A stretch of 64,000 nucleotides of DNA from Ustilaginoidea virens (taxonomy: Eukaryota; Ascomycota; Sordariomycetes; Hypocreales; Clavicipitaceae), in assembly GCF_000687475.1 (NCBI RefSeq), contig NC_057319.1:1178001-1242000 (forward strand). The letters run 5' to 3'. Under the pieces are notes generated by a model that made no database searches, was not told the origin of the DNA, and was given only the letters and a program-made list of their open reading frames with translations. The position numbers and the translations under genes are program-made. How positions within the stretch are numbered: position 1 is the first letter of the stretch; the number at the start of each line of letters is the position of its first letter. Positions 24,035 through 35,859 of the stretch are shown here, piece by piece.

Positions 24035-24271
24035 TCAATGCCGACCCGGCATGGTCCACGCATCAGCTCGAAAGCTGACGGGGCTTGGGGGCGGGGGTGC
24101 GGGAACAGCGTAGTCGTTCTCTTGGATATGGCGGACAGGTGTTGACGGTCGCTGATTGTCCTTGTTGTATGCCAGGTTTGCGTTGAGGCTGCTGTGCAGG
24201 TCCTGCGAGGTAAACAGCCGAACGTTGCTTCGCTGTGAGGACATGGCGAGAGGTGAGGCGATGTGAGGCAT
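24035..24271 (-). CDS. small conserved-looking protein, function unknown
   Basis: 78 residues (or 69 from the second Met). No family recognised. It is hydrophilic, with a Pro-rich patch, and ends DAWTMPGRH. No membrane span or signal peptide. Three points support a real gene: the composition is not a repeat, a TATA box lies upstream on the same strand (24431-24424), and between them a 67-bp leader intron fits (24390-24324, ACA/GTAGGT...TTTGCAG). Strong TATA boxes in fungi often mark stress-regulated or abundant small genes, which is inference here. The first start gives MPHIASPLAMSSQRSNVRLF; the second, MSSQRSNVRLF, is equally possible. Confidence 0.5.
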   Translation of the reverse strand: MPHIASPLAMSSQRSNVRLFTSQDLHSSLNANLAYNKDNQRPSTPVRHIQENDYAVPAPPPPSPVSFRADAWTMPGRH

Positions 24272-24423
24272 CTTGGATGAATCGGCCGACTATGGAAGCC
24301 AAAGGTGATGAAAGAATGGAAGCCTGCAAAGGGTTGAATGTGAGAACTGGTGCGAGCTAGAATGCGAGAGTGCTTGCGGTCAACACCTACTGTCAAGGTC
24401 CGGTCAGCGCGTCGGCGAAGCTA

Positions 24424-24431
24424 CTTTTATA
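24424..24431 (-). promoter_or_regulatory. TATA box of the small gene
   Basis: TATAAAAG on the minus strand, about 155 bases upstream of the first ATG; removing the proposed leader intron leaves a leader of roughly 60 bases. Confidence 0.5.
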
Positions 24432-24556
24432 CGAGAGCCTGCGTGCCAAAGGAGCGGATATGCCGGCAGTAGCTGGAGCCGAAGCTGCAAAGGTTGAGTA
24501 TCCTGGACAGTGGCGAATAGCTCTTACAGGGAAAAGGGGGGGACGGGTTTTGTATT

Positions 24557-24612
24557 GTGCGTGTGTGCGTGTGTGCGTGTGTGCGTGTGTGCGTGTGTGC
24601 GTGTGTGTGTGC
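24557..24612. repeat. (GTGTGC)n/(GTGT)n microsatellite
   Basis: Hexanucleotide array of alternating purine-pyrimidine, the sort of sequence that can adopt Z-DNA. Confidence 0.8.
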
Positions 24613-25137
24613 ACAAGAAATTAAAAAAATAGACCGATAGAAGCGGGAAGCGGATAGAAGTTGGTTGTTGGGAGGGCAAAAGTCGGCAGCGCACTTAAGT
24701 AGGCAGGCAAGTTGGTTGTGGGAGAGAAGGAAAACCGAACCGCGCTGGGGTTTGGCCGAGGGAGAGCACTAGGCTTAAGTAGGTAGAGGCACGGAACGAT
24801 GAAGGAATTTTTTTTTGTTTAAAAAAAAAAAGAAAGAAAGAAAAGGGCCAAAGAAAAGCAGATGTACGGGTCGTCAGACAGGGGAACGAGACAAGGAACA
24901 AACGGCTTTAAGCTTTGGCATTGGACTCCTGGATGATTGCCTTGATATGTAGCATGAATCGGGATAAAAGGGGGGGTGCGGCGTGCGCATGGCGCGACCC
25001 AGCAGCCAAGGGGAAGGAACAAGCAACGCCTCGGACGCACGCCTGCGGAGAAATGGGCAGCCCGAGCCGATGTTCACAGAAGACATTCATGGTCACCCGG
25101 GTTAGGTCTGGTCAATACATGCTACATACTCGGTATT

Positions 25138-25150
25138 CCGTACTCCGTAC
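25138..25150. repeat. dispersed motif GTACTCCGTAC
   Basis: ccgtactccgtac in intergenic DNA; a second half-motif, tattccg, lies just 5'. Confidence 0.6.
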
Positions 25151-26123
25151 AGTACCGTGTTAGGTCTTGAGCAGTTTGTCAACCCGTCTGGGGGGGGGGG
25201 GGAAGGAAGGGGTGGGGGGGGCTGCTTGGGGGACCCCGGGGGGTTTACCGTCTGGGGGTGGGGTGATGGGGCAAGCAGGTCCTCCGTGCCTGCCTCGGAT
25301 GCTGCCTCGTGCTTGGCCGATTTCGCGTCCTGACGGCGACGGCGACGGTGACGGTTGACGGTGATAGTGACGGGTTCTTGCCAATTTTCAGGTTAGGTAG
25401 GAATAGGGCACGCCAGCCGAGCGCGTGTCTTGCTTTGGCGGCTTGCGTGCTCTGCAGTTCTGCCGTTCTGCAGCTTTGCAGCGACTCGATGCTCTCCGGG
25501 TTGCCGTATGGAGGGTTGGCGAGGAGGACAGACCTGGGGCACGGCACACACCAGACGCATCGTCGATGGCGGCGCTGTTGAGCGGCGCCCTGGAGTACCT
25601 CCGTACTGGCCTGCAGGCTCCATCGGCCAGGCTCCATGGGTGCATGGTACGTACCTGGGTACATGTATCAGTTGTGAACTCCCTTGATGCTCTTGGTTGG
25701 GCTGGGGACAGGCAGGCGCACCCGGCAAAGCATCAATGTCTGTCAACTGTGTGACTCAGCAACCCCGCCCCCCACCTTGCCCCGTACTCACATTCCGCTG
25801 AGCGTGCGCCTTCCTCCGTCCTCCCCCCCTCTTTTCCGGCCGATTAGGAGACGGAGGAAAAAAAAAAAAAAAAAAAAAAAAGAGGCTATCGAGGCAAGAT
25901 TGAAGCAAGCTGTGACCGACGCGCGTCCAGGCAGGCAATGGGCACACCGACACGTTTTTCCCGCACCCGGACGTCGTGGTGACTGCGCTTGCTGCAGGTA
26001 CACACACACACACACACAAGTAACAACAAGGCACGCACGTAGGAGGGCAGCCGCACGCACACCCTCGCAAGTCGACGCAGCGGGGAAGAAACCCAGCCGA
26101 CCCAACAAACAAGAATAAAAAAA

Positions 26124-26124
<1 letters not shown>

Positions 26125-26168
<44 letters not shown>
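26125..26168. repeat. 44-base A tract
   Basis: Uninterrupted run of A, one of several tracts longer than 30 bases in the window. The exact length may be affected by assembly. Confidence 0.75.
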
Positions 26169-26169
<1 letters not shown>

Positions 26170-26240
26170 AAACAAACAAGCCCGGCAAACCTGCGGCAAA
26201 CCTGCTGGATGGCCTGCCCAGAGCCCAGGTGCGCCGAGGG

Positions 26241-26274
<34 letters not shown>

Positions 26275-26562
26275 CCACACACTTGGACTGCACTGCACGG
26301 CTTGCTCCCGCATGAACGCTTCGACAACTTGCTCCGTGCCCGCACCGTACCGTGGACGAGACAGCAGCATCGGGGTCTTGGTCTTCAGCTAGCACTTTGC
26401 TTCCATCGGCAACCGCCAACGATGGCCGGGGCGTGAAATGTGTTGCGACGGCATTGGTCCGCCCAGTTTCGCTGATGACCAGAAACCTTCTGGTGCGTGC
26501 GTGTGGAAAGCCCCGTTGCAACAGGGGACGTACGTACGTGTTGGGGACGCGCAGATGTTTCA

Positions 26563-26594
<32 letters not shown>

Positions 26595-26792
26595 CCCTAC
26601 CTCGCATGGGTCCCATGGGACTGGTGGGCTACGAGCAATCTCGCCTTCGCGAGATGCTTTTGGATAAGTCTGGTGGCATTTTGATTGATCTGGGCCGGGA
26701 ACGGAACGGAACCAGACGACATCGGGCTGCAAAATGGGTCTGGGTCTGGGTCTGGGTCTGGCAGGGGTAGGGGCGGGCAAAGAAGCCCTGGC

Positions 26793-26831
<39 letters not shown>

Positions 26832-27415
26832 TGGGCCGTCGAGAAGCTTCCAAAGCGCCAAAAACGAAAACCAACTAAAAAAGTCCGGGGAAAGTGCTTG
26901 CATGGGGCTCCTCTGTGCTGGGGTCCTTGGAACAATTCAGTACAGTAGGTACGGGAGTACATGTAGCTTGTCTGGTCTCAGCCAGCCTGTCCCAGCCAGC
27001 CTGTCCCAGCCCAGCCCAGCCCAGCCAGCAGGCGGCTCCAGAGTCCGCAGCGTTCAAATGTTGTTTGCGAGCTGACATGTCGTGTCCCTTGCTGTGGCTG
27101 GCGCTGCGCCATGCTGCTGGCGACGTTGACATTCCAAACACGACAAAGCAGCGCCGTAAAATGACACAATGACACGAGGGGCAGCCGCAGGGGACATGGA
27201 TGCATGTGGTGTGGCACTGGGCACCCACTGGCGAGGCCAGTTCAGAGGAGCCTGGCCCATTGAAGCCTATGCCCCGTCCGAGTCGCCCAGGGGCCTCCAG
27301 CGGCACCTGTCTGGTGCCGTGCTGTGCTGTGCTGTGCTGTTCCAATTTCCCATCCCGGCGGGTTGCGGCCCCTGGCAGCCGGGATCTCGTCTCAGCGGCC
27401 GTATCCCAGCGTCCA

Positions 27416-27436
27416 TACGGAGTACTGTACTCCGTA
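27416..27436. repeat. perfect inverted repeat of the dispersed motif
   Basis: tacggagta, spacer ctg, tactccgta: 9-base perfect arms that could form a hairpin. Confidence 0.65.
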
Positions 27437-28036
27437 GCTCAGAGCCCAACGGTCTGTCCTGATCCCAGGCCTCTGTTGTCGTCGTCCGTTTCCTCCCTCC
27501 CCCCTCCCCCTTCCCCCCCCTTTCCTAGCGCTTCGTTGCCCTTCTTTTGCGGGCAGTCCAGCCCGGAAGCACAAGAGGCCCCCAGACACCTCCGCTCCGG
27601 CACGCTTGCCGAACTGCGCCATCGGCGGTTCCCCCCCGGAGACTCCACATCCCGAATCCCCCAACCCGGCCTTCGCCCCCGCCGCCGCATGCGCCCGGCA
27701 CCGCTCCCTCCGGCCGCGCGCACGGCACGCCAACCCAGCTGCCCAAGAACCTGCAGAGCGATGGCGCGTCGGGCGGCAGTCTTTCTCGTGGCGTGGCGTG
27801 GCGTGGGTTGGCGTGGCGTGGGTGAAGAGAGAGTCAGGGTCTGCTTTGCCGCCTGTGACGACGGGAGGCAGGGCGGAAGGGGGGGTGGTGCATGACGAGG
27901 GAGGCCATGTCTAAAACTGGCACGGCGGGTTTGCTGGTGCCGTTGCCGCGCGTTGCCGGGCGCGCAGGTTGACCATGTTGGCTCGTCTAGTTACATCATG
28001 ACGTCGTGAACTACAATGCATAGAAAGGACAAAAAA

Positions 28037-28039
<3 letters not shown>

Positions 28040-28079
<40 letters not shown>
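28040..28079. repeat. 40-base A tract directly past the GCP3 stop codon
   Basis: On the GCP3 coding strand this is a T40 tract starting 17 bases after the stop. Confidence 0.75.
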
Positions 28080-28082
<3 letters not shown>

Positions 28083-28096
28083 AGCCTGGTCCCTGG

Positions 28097-30825
28097 CTAC
28101 CCCTTGGTCGTGGTCGCCGGCCGTGTCTTGCGCCTCGCCGGCTGATACACGTCGTTAAAGTTCATGGCCACTCCCAAGAATCGCAGGTTCACGTCGGGCT
28201 GGTACGCCAGGTCGCCCAGCAGGATCTGCACCCGCCCCCTGAACGACGTGCCCAGCTGCTGGAGCCGGTCCCGCAAAACGGGAAACTCGGATGACACGCC
28301 GCCGCCGCCGCCGCCGCCGCCGAGCGGGTGCTCGTCCAGATCGTGCTTGGTCGACGTCCGCACGTCGGCTTCCTGCCGGCGCGTAAAGTCCGACACGCTC
28401 CAGCTGTACAGGCCGTCCACGCAGTCGCGGTAGTTGAGCATGAAGCGCAGCATGTCGCTCAGCTGGGCCAGGTACGACGCCGACGCCGACGCCGACGCGC
28501 GCTCGTCGTCTTCCGAGCCGTCGTGTCGGCGCTTGGCGCCCAGCAGGCCCTTGTGCGTGATGTCGTCGAGGTATCGCTCGTGCGCCCGGATCAGGTCGTC
28601 CAGCGTGCAGTCCTCCTTTTGGATGCGCTTCTGCAGCTCGTCCCACGACGACTCCACCACCTCGAAGAGTATGTAGTACTGCAGCTGGCCCACAAAGTGA
28701 ATCATCTCGGCCAGGAACCCCCGCGTCGTCTTCCACGTCTGCTCCACGACGGCGTCCGAGTTTTGCAGCACGCCGCGGGAGCCCGTCATGCACTTCCGCC
28801 ACGTGCTGAGCAGCGCAAACTCGACCCGCTTGATCCTCCACAAAAAGTTAAACACCTTGAGGTACTGCCTGTTCCCCCATTCCGTCACCACCACGTCGAC
28901 CGGCGCGTCGATCTTGTACTCGAGCGTGAAGCAGTCCCACCCGATGTCGCCGTGCGACAGCTGCAGCATCCTCGCGTCCAGCCGGCGCAGCACCTCGGGC
29001 GAGTCGAACTGCGCGTTGGACCCCCGGATGGCGTGCTCCAGCTGCGCCGTCAGGGTGTGGCGGTACTGCGCGCCCGCCGGCCGGTCCAGGTTGGCCGCCA
29101 GAGACTCCATCAGCAGGGCGATGAAGTCGCCCTGTCCGAGGAGGATGTAGTCCTTGAGGGCTCTCAGGTGCTCAAACAGGTGGAACTTGCGCGACATGAG
29201 ATCCATCAGCCGCTTCATCGTCGTCTTGTACGCCTCGTCTATCCAGGCCTCGAGCGTCGCCGTGTCCCCGTAGCCGAGCTGCTTCGACGCGGCCTTGGAG
29301 TACTTCTCGACCCATGGCGAGTCCCCGCAGCTGTGCCGGATAAAGTTGAGCGACTTTCCGATCAAGAACACCTTTTGCGCGAAATCCTGCGTGACGATGC
29401 TGGGAATCACCTCGTCAATCTCGTACTTGTCCGTCCACACGTTGCCCACGACTTTCGACTTGGAAGCGTCGACGCGTTTCGCGCCCTGTCCCTGCTCTCG
29501 GACGAAAAACTCCTTGTACGGGTCGGAAAGCTCTCCGTCGTATATCCAACGACGCAGAATGTCGTAAAACGGCCTGGTGAAGCTGCCGAGGAGGCGCTCT
29601 GCGAAGGCCGCGACGACGGGGTCGCCGTGCGACGAGGAGAAACTGTGGATGAGCGAAATGAGCTTGCCGCCCGTCTTGTCCCGAGATTCTTCGGCCATCA
29701 GGCTCATCAGCCGCAAGCCCATCGTGGCTTCCCGGGTCCACACAACGCATCGCTTCAACGTGACGCCTGCCTTTCCGATGCCTCCGCGCGGCGCGCTCTC
29801 GTCGAGCGACGAAAGAGCTCGCCGAATCTGGCCCTCCAGCGCCGCAATCAGGCTGAGATAGGACCGCAGCTCGCTCCCAATGGCGGAACGCAGGCTCTGC
29901 CCCAGCAGCCCCTCTGCGGGGGTTTTGCAAAACTCGTCCAGCCTGCGATAAAGAAGGGCCGGCTCGGCTAACGTGTGAAGTATGGATAGAAGAGGAAGCG
30001 GGAGCGTGGGCGGCAGTTGCAACGTGTCGGGTTTTAGAAACGGAAGCGTGGTAGAGGACAGCCCCTGCAACGTGAATGGGAGGTCTCGGAGGATGTCTGT
30101 CTCTGGAGGATCGACTTGGGCATAGTGACTAGCAAGCAGAGTCGATTTCAGCGAAACGTCTCGTCTAGGCTGCTGCCCTCTGTCCCCGCTTTCTCGGTGG
30201 GAACCAGAGGCTGCCCTCAGCCCTTCTGGCTGGAAAGCGGTTCCAAACTGCTCCTCCTCATTCCTCAGCACCGGAGTCGGTGCTTTGCCGCCGTCTCCGC
30301 CATGCCTCTTGATGGCGTCCCTGCCGATGGCGTCCCTGCTGGTGGCCTCGCGGTAATTGGGCGCCGACGGCCTGACGGGAGTAAGTGGTAGAGGTTCGTT
30401 GGGGTCAGGCGAGTCAGCCAGCTGATGGAGAAGATACAGAATGGCCCATTTGTGCTCCAGCACAGGAAGTGACAGCAGCCTGGAGTAAAGGTTGGAGAAC
30501 TTGAGTGCCTGACTGGGATTGGTCTTTATGAGCCTTCGCTTGATCAGGTCCGAGGCATGGTTGACGTCGGACGAAATGGAGGGGCGTGGGGGACTTGCAG
30601 ATTCAATCAAATCGTTAGCTGGTTGGTTCTGCTCGGCATCATGGCAACGGCTCAAGCGACTCGTAAGCCAGGCGACGGGAAAACATACTTGTCTATGACG
30701 GACTTGACATATTCCAAGCAAGCGTCGTGCCTTTCCTGAGCAGCGTCTGGGTCTTCATCCGGGTCGGTAGGAACAATGTGGGCGATCAAGTGTTCCAGAG
30801 CTGAGATGATGCGGTCTGATGCCAT
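28097..30825 (-). CDS. SPC98: gamma-tubulin complex component 3 (Spc98/Alp6)
   Basis: Core subunit of the gamma-tubulin small complex, which nucleates microtubules at spindle pole bodies. Two exons are inferred: 30825-30689 and 30593-28097 (95-bp intron, branch GCTAAC), giving 877 residues. The first exon starts MASDRIISALEHLIAHIVP, and the intron splits an Asn codon in VIDN-PPRPSI. The GCP N-terminal domain (about residues 215-520) shows LIAALEGQIRRALSSL, GLRLMSLMAEES and DPYKEFFVRE. The C-terminal gamma-tubulin-binding domain (about 530-870) shows LRALKDYILLGQGDFI, WDCFTLEYKIDAPVDVV and YLKVFNFLWRIKRVEFAL. A run of Gly residues encoded by GCC repeats lies near the C-terminus (about 28303-28323). 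It shares a 723-bp divergent promoter with HFI1. Confidence 0.95.
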
Positions 30826-31548
30826 GGCTGCTGCATTCTCTGCCAACCGCGAGCCGAGCGGCTGGGCGAAGCGTCCAAAACACTGCAAGGTAAACCGGGG
30901 GGGGGGGGGCGTCGGACTTGTTCGGTTGCGCACCCAACATCTGCTTTGATGTTGACGAAATGGTTGCAGCCAGGTCCAAGTTGCTGAGCTCCAGCAAAGG
31001 TCTGGGACTGACTTTGGACAGGTGCTGCGTTTAGAGAACGCGACGGACCATTGGACGCGACGAGGGGCACCGTCGAGTTACTTTGGGTATACCTCCAGGT
31101 ACGGCTGCGCCTGTGTGTAGCAGGTAGGCAGCGTACCTGTCAGATTAGTAGAGGTCAAGTCTCGCCGGGTTGCGACGTTTGGTGGGGAAGCCAACGACCG
31201 GGCCAAGTACCGGAAACCAGCGACTTGCTTCATTTCCCGCAGAAGCACACGTACCTACTACGAGCGCAGAGCTGCCGACGTAAGAGTAGAGTCTGTCGGC
31301 CAAATCCAACCTCAACTTTCCGCTTGCCTGGCGGGCTCTCCCTAATGTCAACCAACCTCATCACTCGTCATCGAATTGTGCGGCCACAACATGCCCGGGT
31401 CATCAAGGTGACTCCGGAGACGTGATCGCATTCTATCCTACAGTCGATTGATGCAGCTCATGAGCAGTTTTTCGCGTTGCGCGTTGCAGCCCGGCCACAC
31501 GCGACGTCGACCGCGACATCGCCCGCGTTCAGTTCCCCAAACTCCACC
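30826..31548. other. divergent promoter of GCP3 and HFI1
   Basis: Short bidirectional spacer with a G tract (about 30898-30909). No TATA box is obvious, as expected for housekeeping genes. No gene seen. Confidence 0.6.
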
Positions 31549-31827
31549 ATGCCCGACATCGACCCCGCGGCCTTGAGCCGTCCGACAGTCAGCCTATCGA
31601 CGCCGATTTTGTCAAGCAAGACGCTACCCATCTCCGCGCCCGGCTCGGGGAAGCCATTCAAGACTAGCCAGGTTATTCCTGCCCGAATTGACCTCGAACC
31701 ATTGTACACGGCGCTCAAGAGTGCCATTGGTGAAAAATGGCTGGTGTACAAAGAGTCGACGTCTGAGTTTCTGATTGGTATGACTTTTTCTCATTGATTA
31801 TATATATATATATGCGTGCGTGCGTGC

Positions 31828-31859
<32 letters not shown>

Positions 31860-33149
31860 ATTGGCCAGTTTTTGCTGACGTGCTACCAAAGGTCGTCTAA
31901 GTCAAGCCGAGTACTCGGAACGGATAGATCCCATCCTCGCCGACGGCACGGGCGAGAAAGACCACCTTCACAACCAGCTCGTCGCAGCTCTACTCGGGAA
32001 TGTGACGAGAGAAATGCCTGACCCGGGCCTGGCGCCTTGGGTCAGTGCTAATGACAAACCTACTGCTAGTGCTGGCAGCAAACCCGTTACTGGCGATGCG
32101 ACTGAGCGGAAACTCAAGGGAGAAGTCATGCAATTGCCGCCCCGAGACCGAAGGCGCATCAAAGACCTCATCCACAACGATGTAGGTTCATCCTCTGGTT
32201 CATCAAACATCACCATGTTAACCCGTTCGATCAGTATGACCCTCGCGACGGTTTATTCAATCTTTTTACAGACACGAATCGTAAAAATCCAGCTGCCACG
32301 GATGCCGCCCCGAGCACGGCAACAGGTATCAATAACATGAGTAAGCTACTGCGTTTTGCCCCTTGTGGGGATGACAAAAACAAAAGAGAGAGAGAGAGAG
32401 AGAGAGAAAAGGAACAAAAAGACACATCTGACTCCTCCATAGACTTTGATTTGGAGATTCGAAAGCGATTCACTCAACCCCTAGCAGTCGAGTCGGGCGA
32501 GTTCCCCGACTTTGGAGTCGTCACTGCGCGAATGCTGCCCTTTTGCTACGAAGCTGGACTTCCTAGCGGCCACGTGGCAGATGCGCCGCAGCTCATAACG
32601 ATAGCAACCGAAATATTCATCAAGGAAGTGCTGACGCAGATATTCAGCCGAACGCGAAGCAACGGCCCTGGGGATTCGGCAAATGTGTGCTACGGCATCG
32701 GCACGACGTGGATTCAAACGCACAAGTACAAGAAACAGCTCCACCTGGAAGAGGAGGGCTCAATGCGAGGGGAGGTCAACCGGGACAAGTTCGGACTGCT
32801 TCCCATCGAAGCCAAGGCTGCCAGCGAACGTGGACCGTTGGGCACCGCCGACTTGAGGATCGCGCTGGAAATGGCTGATTCAGGCATGTCCATCTTCCCG
32901 GCTCTCATGACGCAAGTTCTGTACGGGTACCGCGAGGGGGAGTTGGAAGGCTGGAATGACTATACATGGGTCAACAATGAGCCACCCTCGATTGAGCAAG
33001 TCGCAGACGAACTTGATCTCCGATCCAGAATGAACGGCCACACAGACGCCATGGACATTGACGAGGAGCCGTGGTGGGACGGCGCAGGTACCAAGGACAT
33101 GGACGCATTCGACTCTGTCTTGGACTCGTGCCTCGCTGTTGGCTCATAG
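31549..33149 (+). CDS. HFI1: SAGA complex subunit Hfi1/Ada1 (TADA1)
   Basis: Structural subunit of the SAGA co-activator, with a histone-fold partner role in its core. Four exons are inferred: 31549-31777, 31892-32181, 32235-32340 and 32443-33149, giving 443 residues. The SAGA-Tad1 type region covers about residues 45-350, with [24 protein letters not shown] cut by intron 1, [13 protein letters not shown] in exon 2, and [12 protein letters not shown] and [12 protein letters not shown] in exon 4. Each join restores the frame (Gly, none, Asn). Intron 1 holds a TA/GTGC/GT microsatellite and intron 3 a GA microsatellite. In-frame codons upstream of the chosen ATG contain no other ATG. The tail is acidic. 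Nuclear. Confidence 0.92.
31799..31860. repeat. (TA)n-(GTGC)n-(GT)n microsatellite inside HFI1 intron 1
   Basis: Compound simple repeat between the donor and the GCTGAC branch site, so splicing signals are spared. Confidence 0.75.
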
Positions 33150-33879
33150 GCAGAGTATCCGGCGCGTACACTGTGACAATTGCTTCACCGAAGAAAAAGA
33201 AGAAGAACAAAAAAAAGCCACAGGACGAAAATGCGGAGGATGACGAGAATGCGGATGATGAGCTCGAAGAAAAGGACGAAATCGCATTCCAAGGTAATGA
33301 ATGGCATTTGTATAATGAGTCGATGTAAAGGGCCATTGTGAGGGAGGTTTTTTTTTTTTCTTCTTTTTCTTTTTTCCCCCCCTTTTCTGTTCTTTTCCCG
33401 GGGTGTCTCTGGCATACAGCATCGTCATTTGGCGCACAGGGCGCGGTCATATTGCCGCGATATCAGGTCTTGCTTATTTTCTTGTTCGTTTACACCGGTG
33501 TAGTTGGATAGGTCTGGTTATTCTTGGCACTTTGTTTTTTTTCTTTTTTCTTCTTTTTTTTTTCTTTTTTCTTCCCTTTTTCTTTTGGCTACACTTGTTT
33601 CACGGGGCAAGATAGTTTCAGGCGTCGCTGGGGCATCAATGAGTCGGGAGGTAGACGTCTTTCTGCAAGAGAGTGGTCTGCTTGACCATGAACTAGTCGA
33701 GTCAGGCCTGTGTCTTTGGCCACATTTCCGCACCTGCGACTATATAAGCATGTGATGAATGCATGAGGCGTGGGCTGCGCATGGCAATACATGGCAGACG
33801 GGGCCATTCTGAATAAAGAGATGCTATTTAGCGGCCGACAGCGCCTAGTGCCTGCCTGGCGTGGCATTGGGCAAAAACA

Positions 33880-33973
33880 AGCAAGCAGGCAAGCAGGCAA
33901 GCAGGCAAGCAGGCAAGCAGGCAAGCAGGCAAGCAGGCAAGCAGGCAAGCAGGCAAGCAGGCAAGCAGGCAAG

Positions 33974-34009
<36 letters not shown>

Positions 34010-34012
34010 CAA
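33880..34012. repeat. 8-bp minisatellite (AAGCAGGC)n running into (GGCA)n
   Basis: About eleven near-perfect 8-base units followed by a 4-base derivative. All three frames are open because of the repeat. Confidence 0.85.
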
Positions 34013-34944
34013 GATGGGGAATTCACCTCTGGATGCTCTCGACTACGGAATACGCCACGCCACGGTGTTGATTCCATGTCGTCGCCACTGACGGCTCCGG
34101 CTCCAATGGGAACCGGCAACTGGCTTGGCTGGCACTGGGTACCTCTTGGTCCTCTGCCAGGAGCGGATTAGCCCACTGATGTGAAGCGGGGTTTTCCCTA
34201 CAGATATGAAAGCTAGGCTAGGCTGTAGTGCTGGCTAGGTACACACTTGCGTGGGTAAAAAAGGTTGGTGCTGGCGTTTGCTCTCGCCACTAGCTTGTCC
34301 GCTGACGTAGCGCTTCAAGCTTCGTTGACAGAGGTGGAGAGCAGCAGCAGCCGCGGCGGGTTTGAGACAGACCCGTTTGCCCGGCGCAATGTGGACGAGA
34401 CGATGGGAAGAGTGACATGTTTGCTGCGCCGCGCTGTGCTGTGCTGCGCTGTGCTGCGCTGCGCTGTGCTTGCTGTGCCGATCAAAGTCTCGTCTCGTCA
34501 ACCTGCAATTACGCACCAGCACGGCAATTGGGCGTGGCTCAGGCCGTTTACGTCGTCGGCGACGCGCGCTGGTTGGCCGGGTTGCCCTGTACCCAAGCAT
34601 TGGGCCACCAACAAGTTGGGGCGGGCGGGGCGCGGGACAAAATGCAGACGCATGGTCTGTGCGCCATTCTAGAAAGCTTCGCTGGGAGCCATGATGCATC
34701 CTGGGCTCCCCCTCCTTCCTTCCCCACCCACCCACCGCGCCCTCCTGAATAGCAAGCAGTTGCCTTCCTGCCTCGTCCTCACTCGGGCTGTAACCTCGGG
34801 GCGCTGCTGCCGTTTTGGCCCCCCCCCCGGCCTTTTCATCGAGCACATCGAACGCAAACCAGGCAGGCACGACTTGTCAACAAGCCCGCGTCAACTGGTC
34901 GCCCCGACAGCCCGGGTGCTGCTGCCTATTGTCAATCCCAGGTG

Positions 34945-34949
<5 letters not shown>

Positions 34950-34996
<47 letters not shown>

Positions 34997-35000
34997 CCCG
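34950..35000. repeat. (CCTG)n array
   Basis: Tetranucleotide run. It is the complement of the 4-base unit ending the array one kilobase upstream. Confidence 0.8.
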
Positions 35001-35859
35001 CCTGCCCGCCTGCTCGTCGAGGGGCGGCTGTTTGCTTTTGGTGGCGGCCGCCGCGCCTTTTCCGGAACCCCCAGACCTTTAAAAACGCTCCGTGTCGCCT
35101 TGCTCGTCCTTTTATCCGCCCCCCCCCCCCCCCCCTGCGCCCAAACATTCCTCGGCCATTCCTGCTCTCCTTCTTCCCCAACTTGCCCTTGTTCCTTGTT
35201 CCTTGTTCCTTGCTCCGTCCGTCGCTTGTCTCTTGTCTCAGTGCTGGTTCCCAAGCCACCGAGAGATCCCCTTGGCATCCCTTGGCATCCCCTTGACGCA
35301 TCCCCCACGCATTTCATTACCCCCATTCTGCCGGGGCGGCTTTGGCACCGCTTCGTCTTCCTGCCCCCCCCCCTTCCTTTGCGCTCCATCATCCTCCCCT
35401 TTCCATACCCGCTTTTTTTTTTTTAATTAATTCCCGCCCCTCCGCACAGCTGATCAGCGTTCTGGTGCTGTGTGGTTGCTGTGTGGTGCTGTGTGGTGCT
35501 GTCTGGTGGTGCTGTTGTCGGAGAGCTTTCCAGTCTCGCTCGGTAGCTCGAGCGCCTCCTCGTTAGTCCCGCAAGGCCACCGCGTTGCCTGCGTAGCAGC
35601 ATTGAATCCGCCTCCGCCTGGCCGTCGCGGGGCCCCAGTGGTACGATCCCCCTCTTCCTTGGTTCACAACTCCTGTTTCCATTCCCGCCTCCCTCCGACT
35701 TCACATCTAAGCTTTGTCGGGTGGCGAATTGCCGCTACGGACACGTTGGGTCATTTACCTGCCCTCCTTGTTGACGCCTGGCTTGGCGAAACGCCGAGGT
35801 GAGTCATCTTTCTGTCGTCTGCAACCGGTCTATGCACGGCCCATGCGCATTGAGGGGCT

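Larger units (their letters stand above)
24272..28096. other. long gene-free stretch dense in homopolymers and simple repeats
   Basis: Nearly 4 kb without a convincing gene apart from the small gene's promoter. Contents: (GTGTGC)n at about 24557-24612, a G tract 25190-25202, A tracts 25858-25881, 26125-26168 and 26241-26273, a T tract 26565-26594, (GGGTCT)n at about 26733-26762, (CTGG)n at about 26790-26830, AGCCC/AGCCTGTCCC repeats at about 26980-27030, and an A tract 28040-28079. Two dispersed-motif sites lie at 25138-25150 and 27416-27436. Open frames in all phases are low-complexity. I looked for repeated Cys, transposase or reverse transcriptase motifs and saw none. Confidence 0.65.

Noticed and set aside
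24272..28096. Search for a mobile element or biosynthetic cluster in the large gene-free stretch
   Set aside because: No transposase, reverse transcriptase, terminal repeat pair or enzyme motif was found on either strand.
28328..29971. Open frame of 547 codons antisense to GCP3
   Set aside because: Arg/Val/Leu-rich shadow of a GC-rich coding exon, with no recognisable domain.
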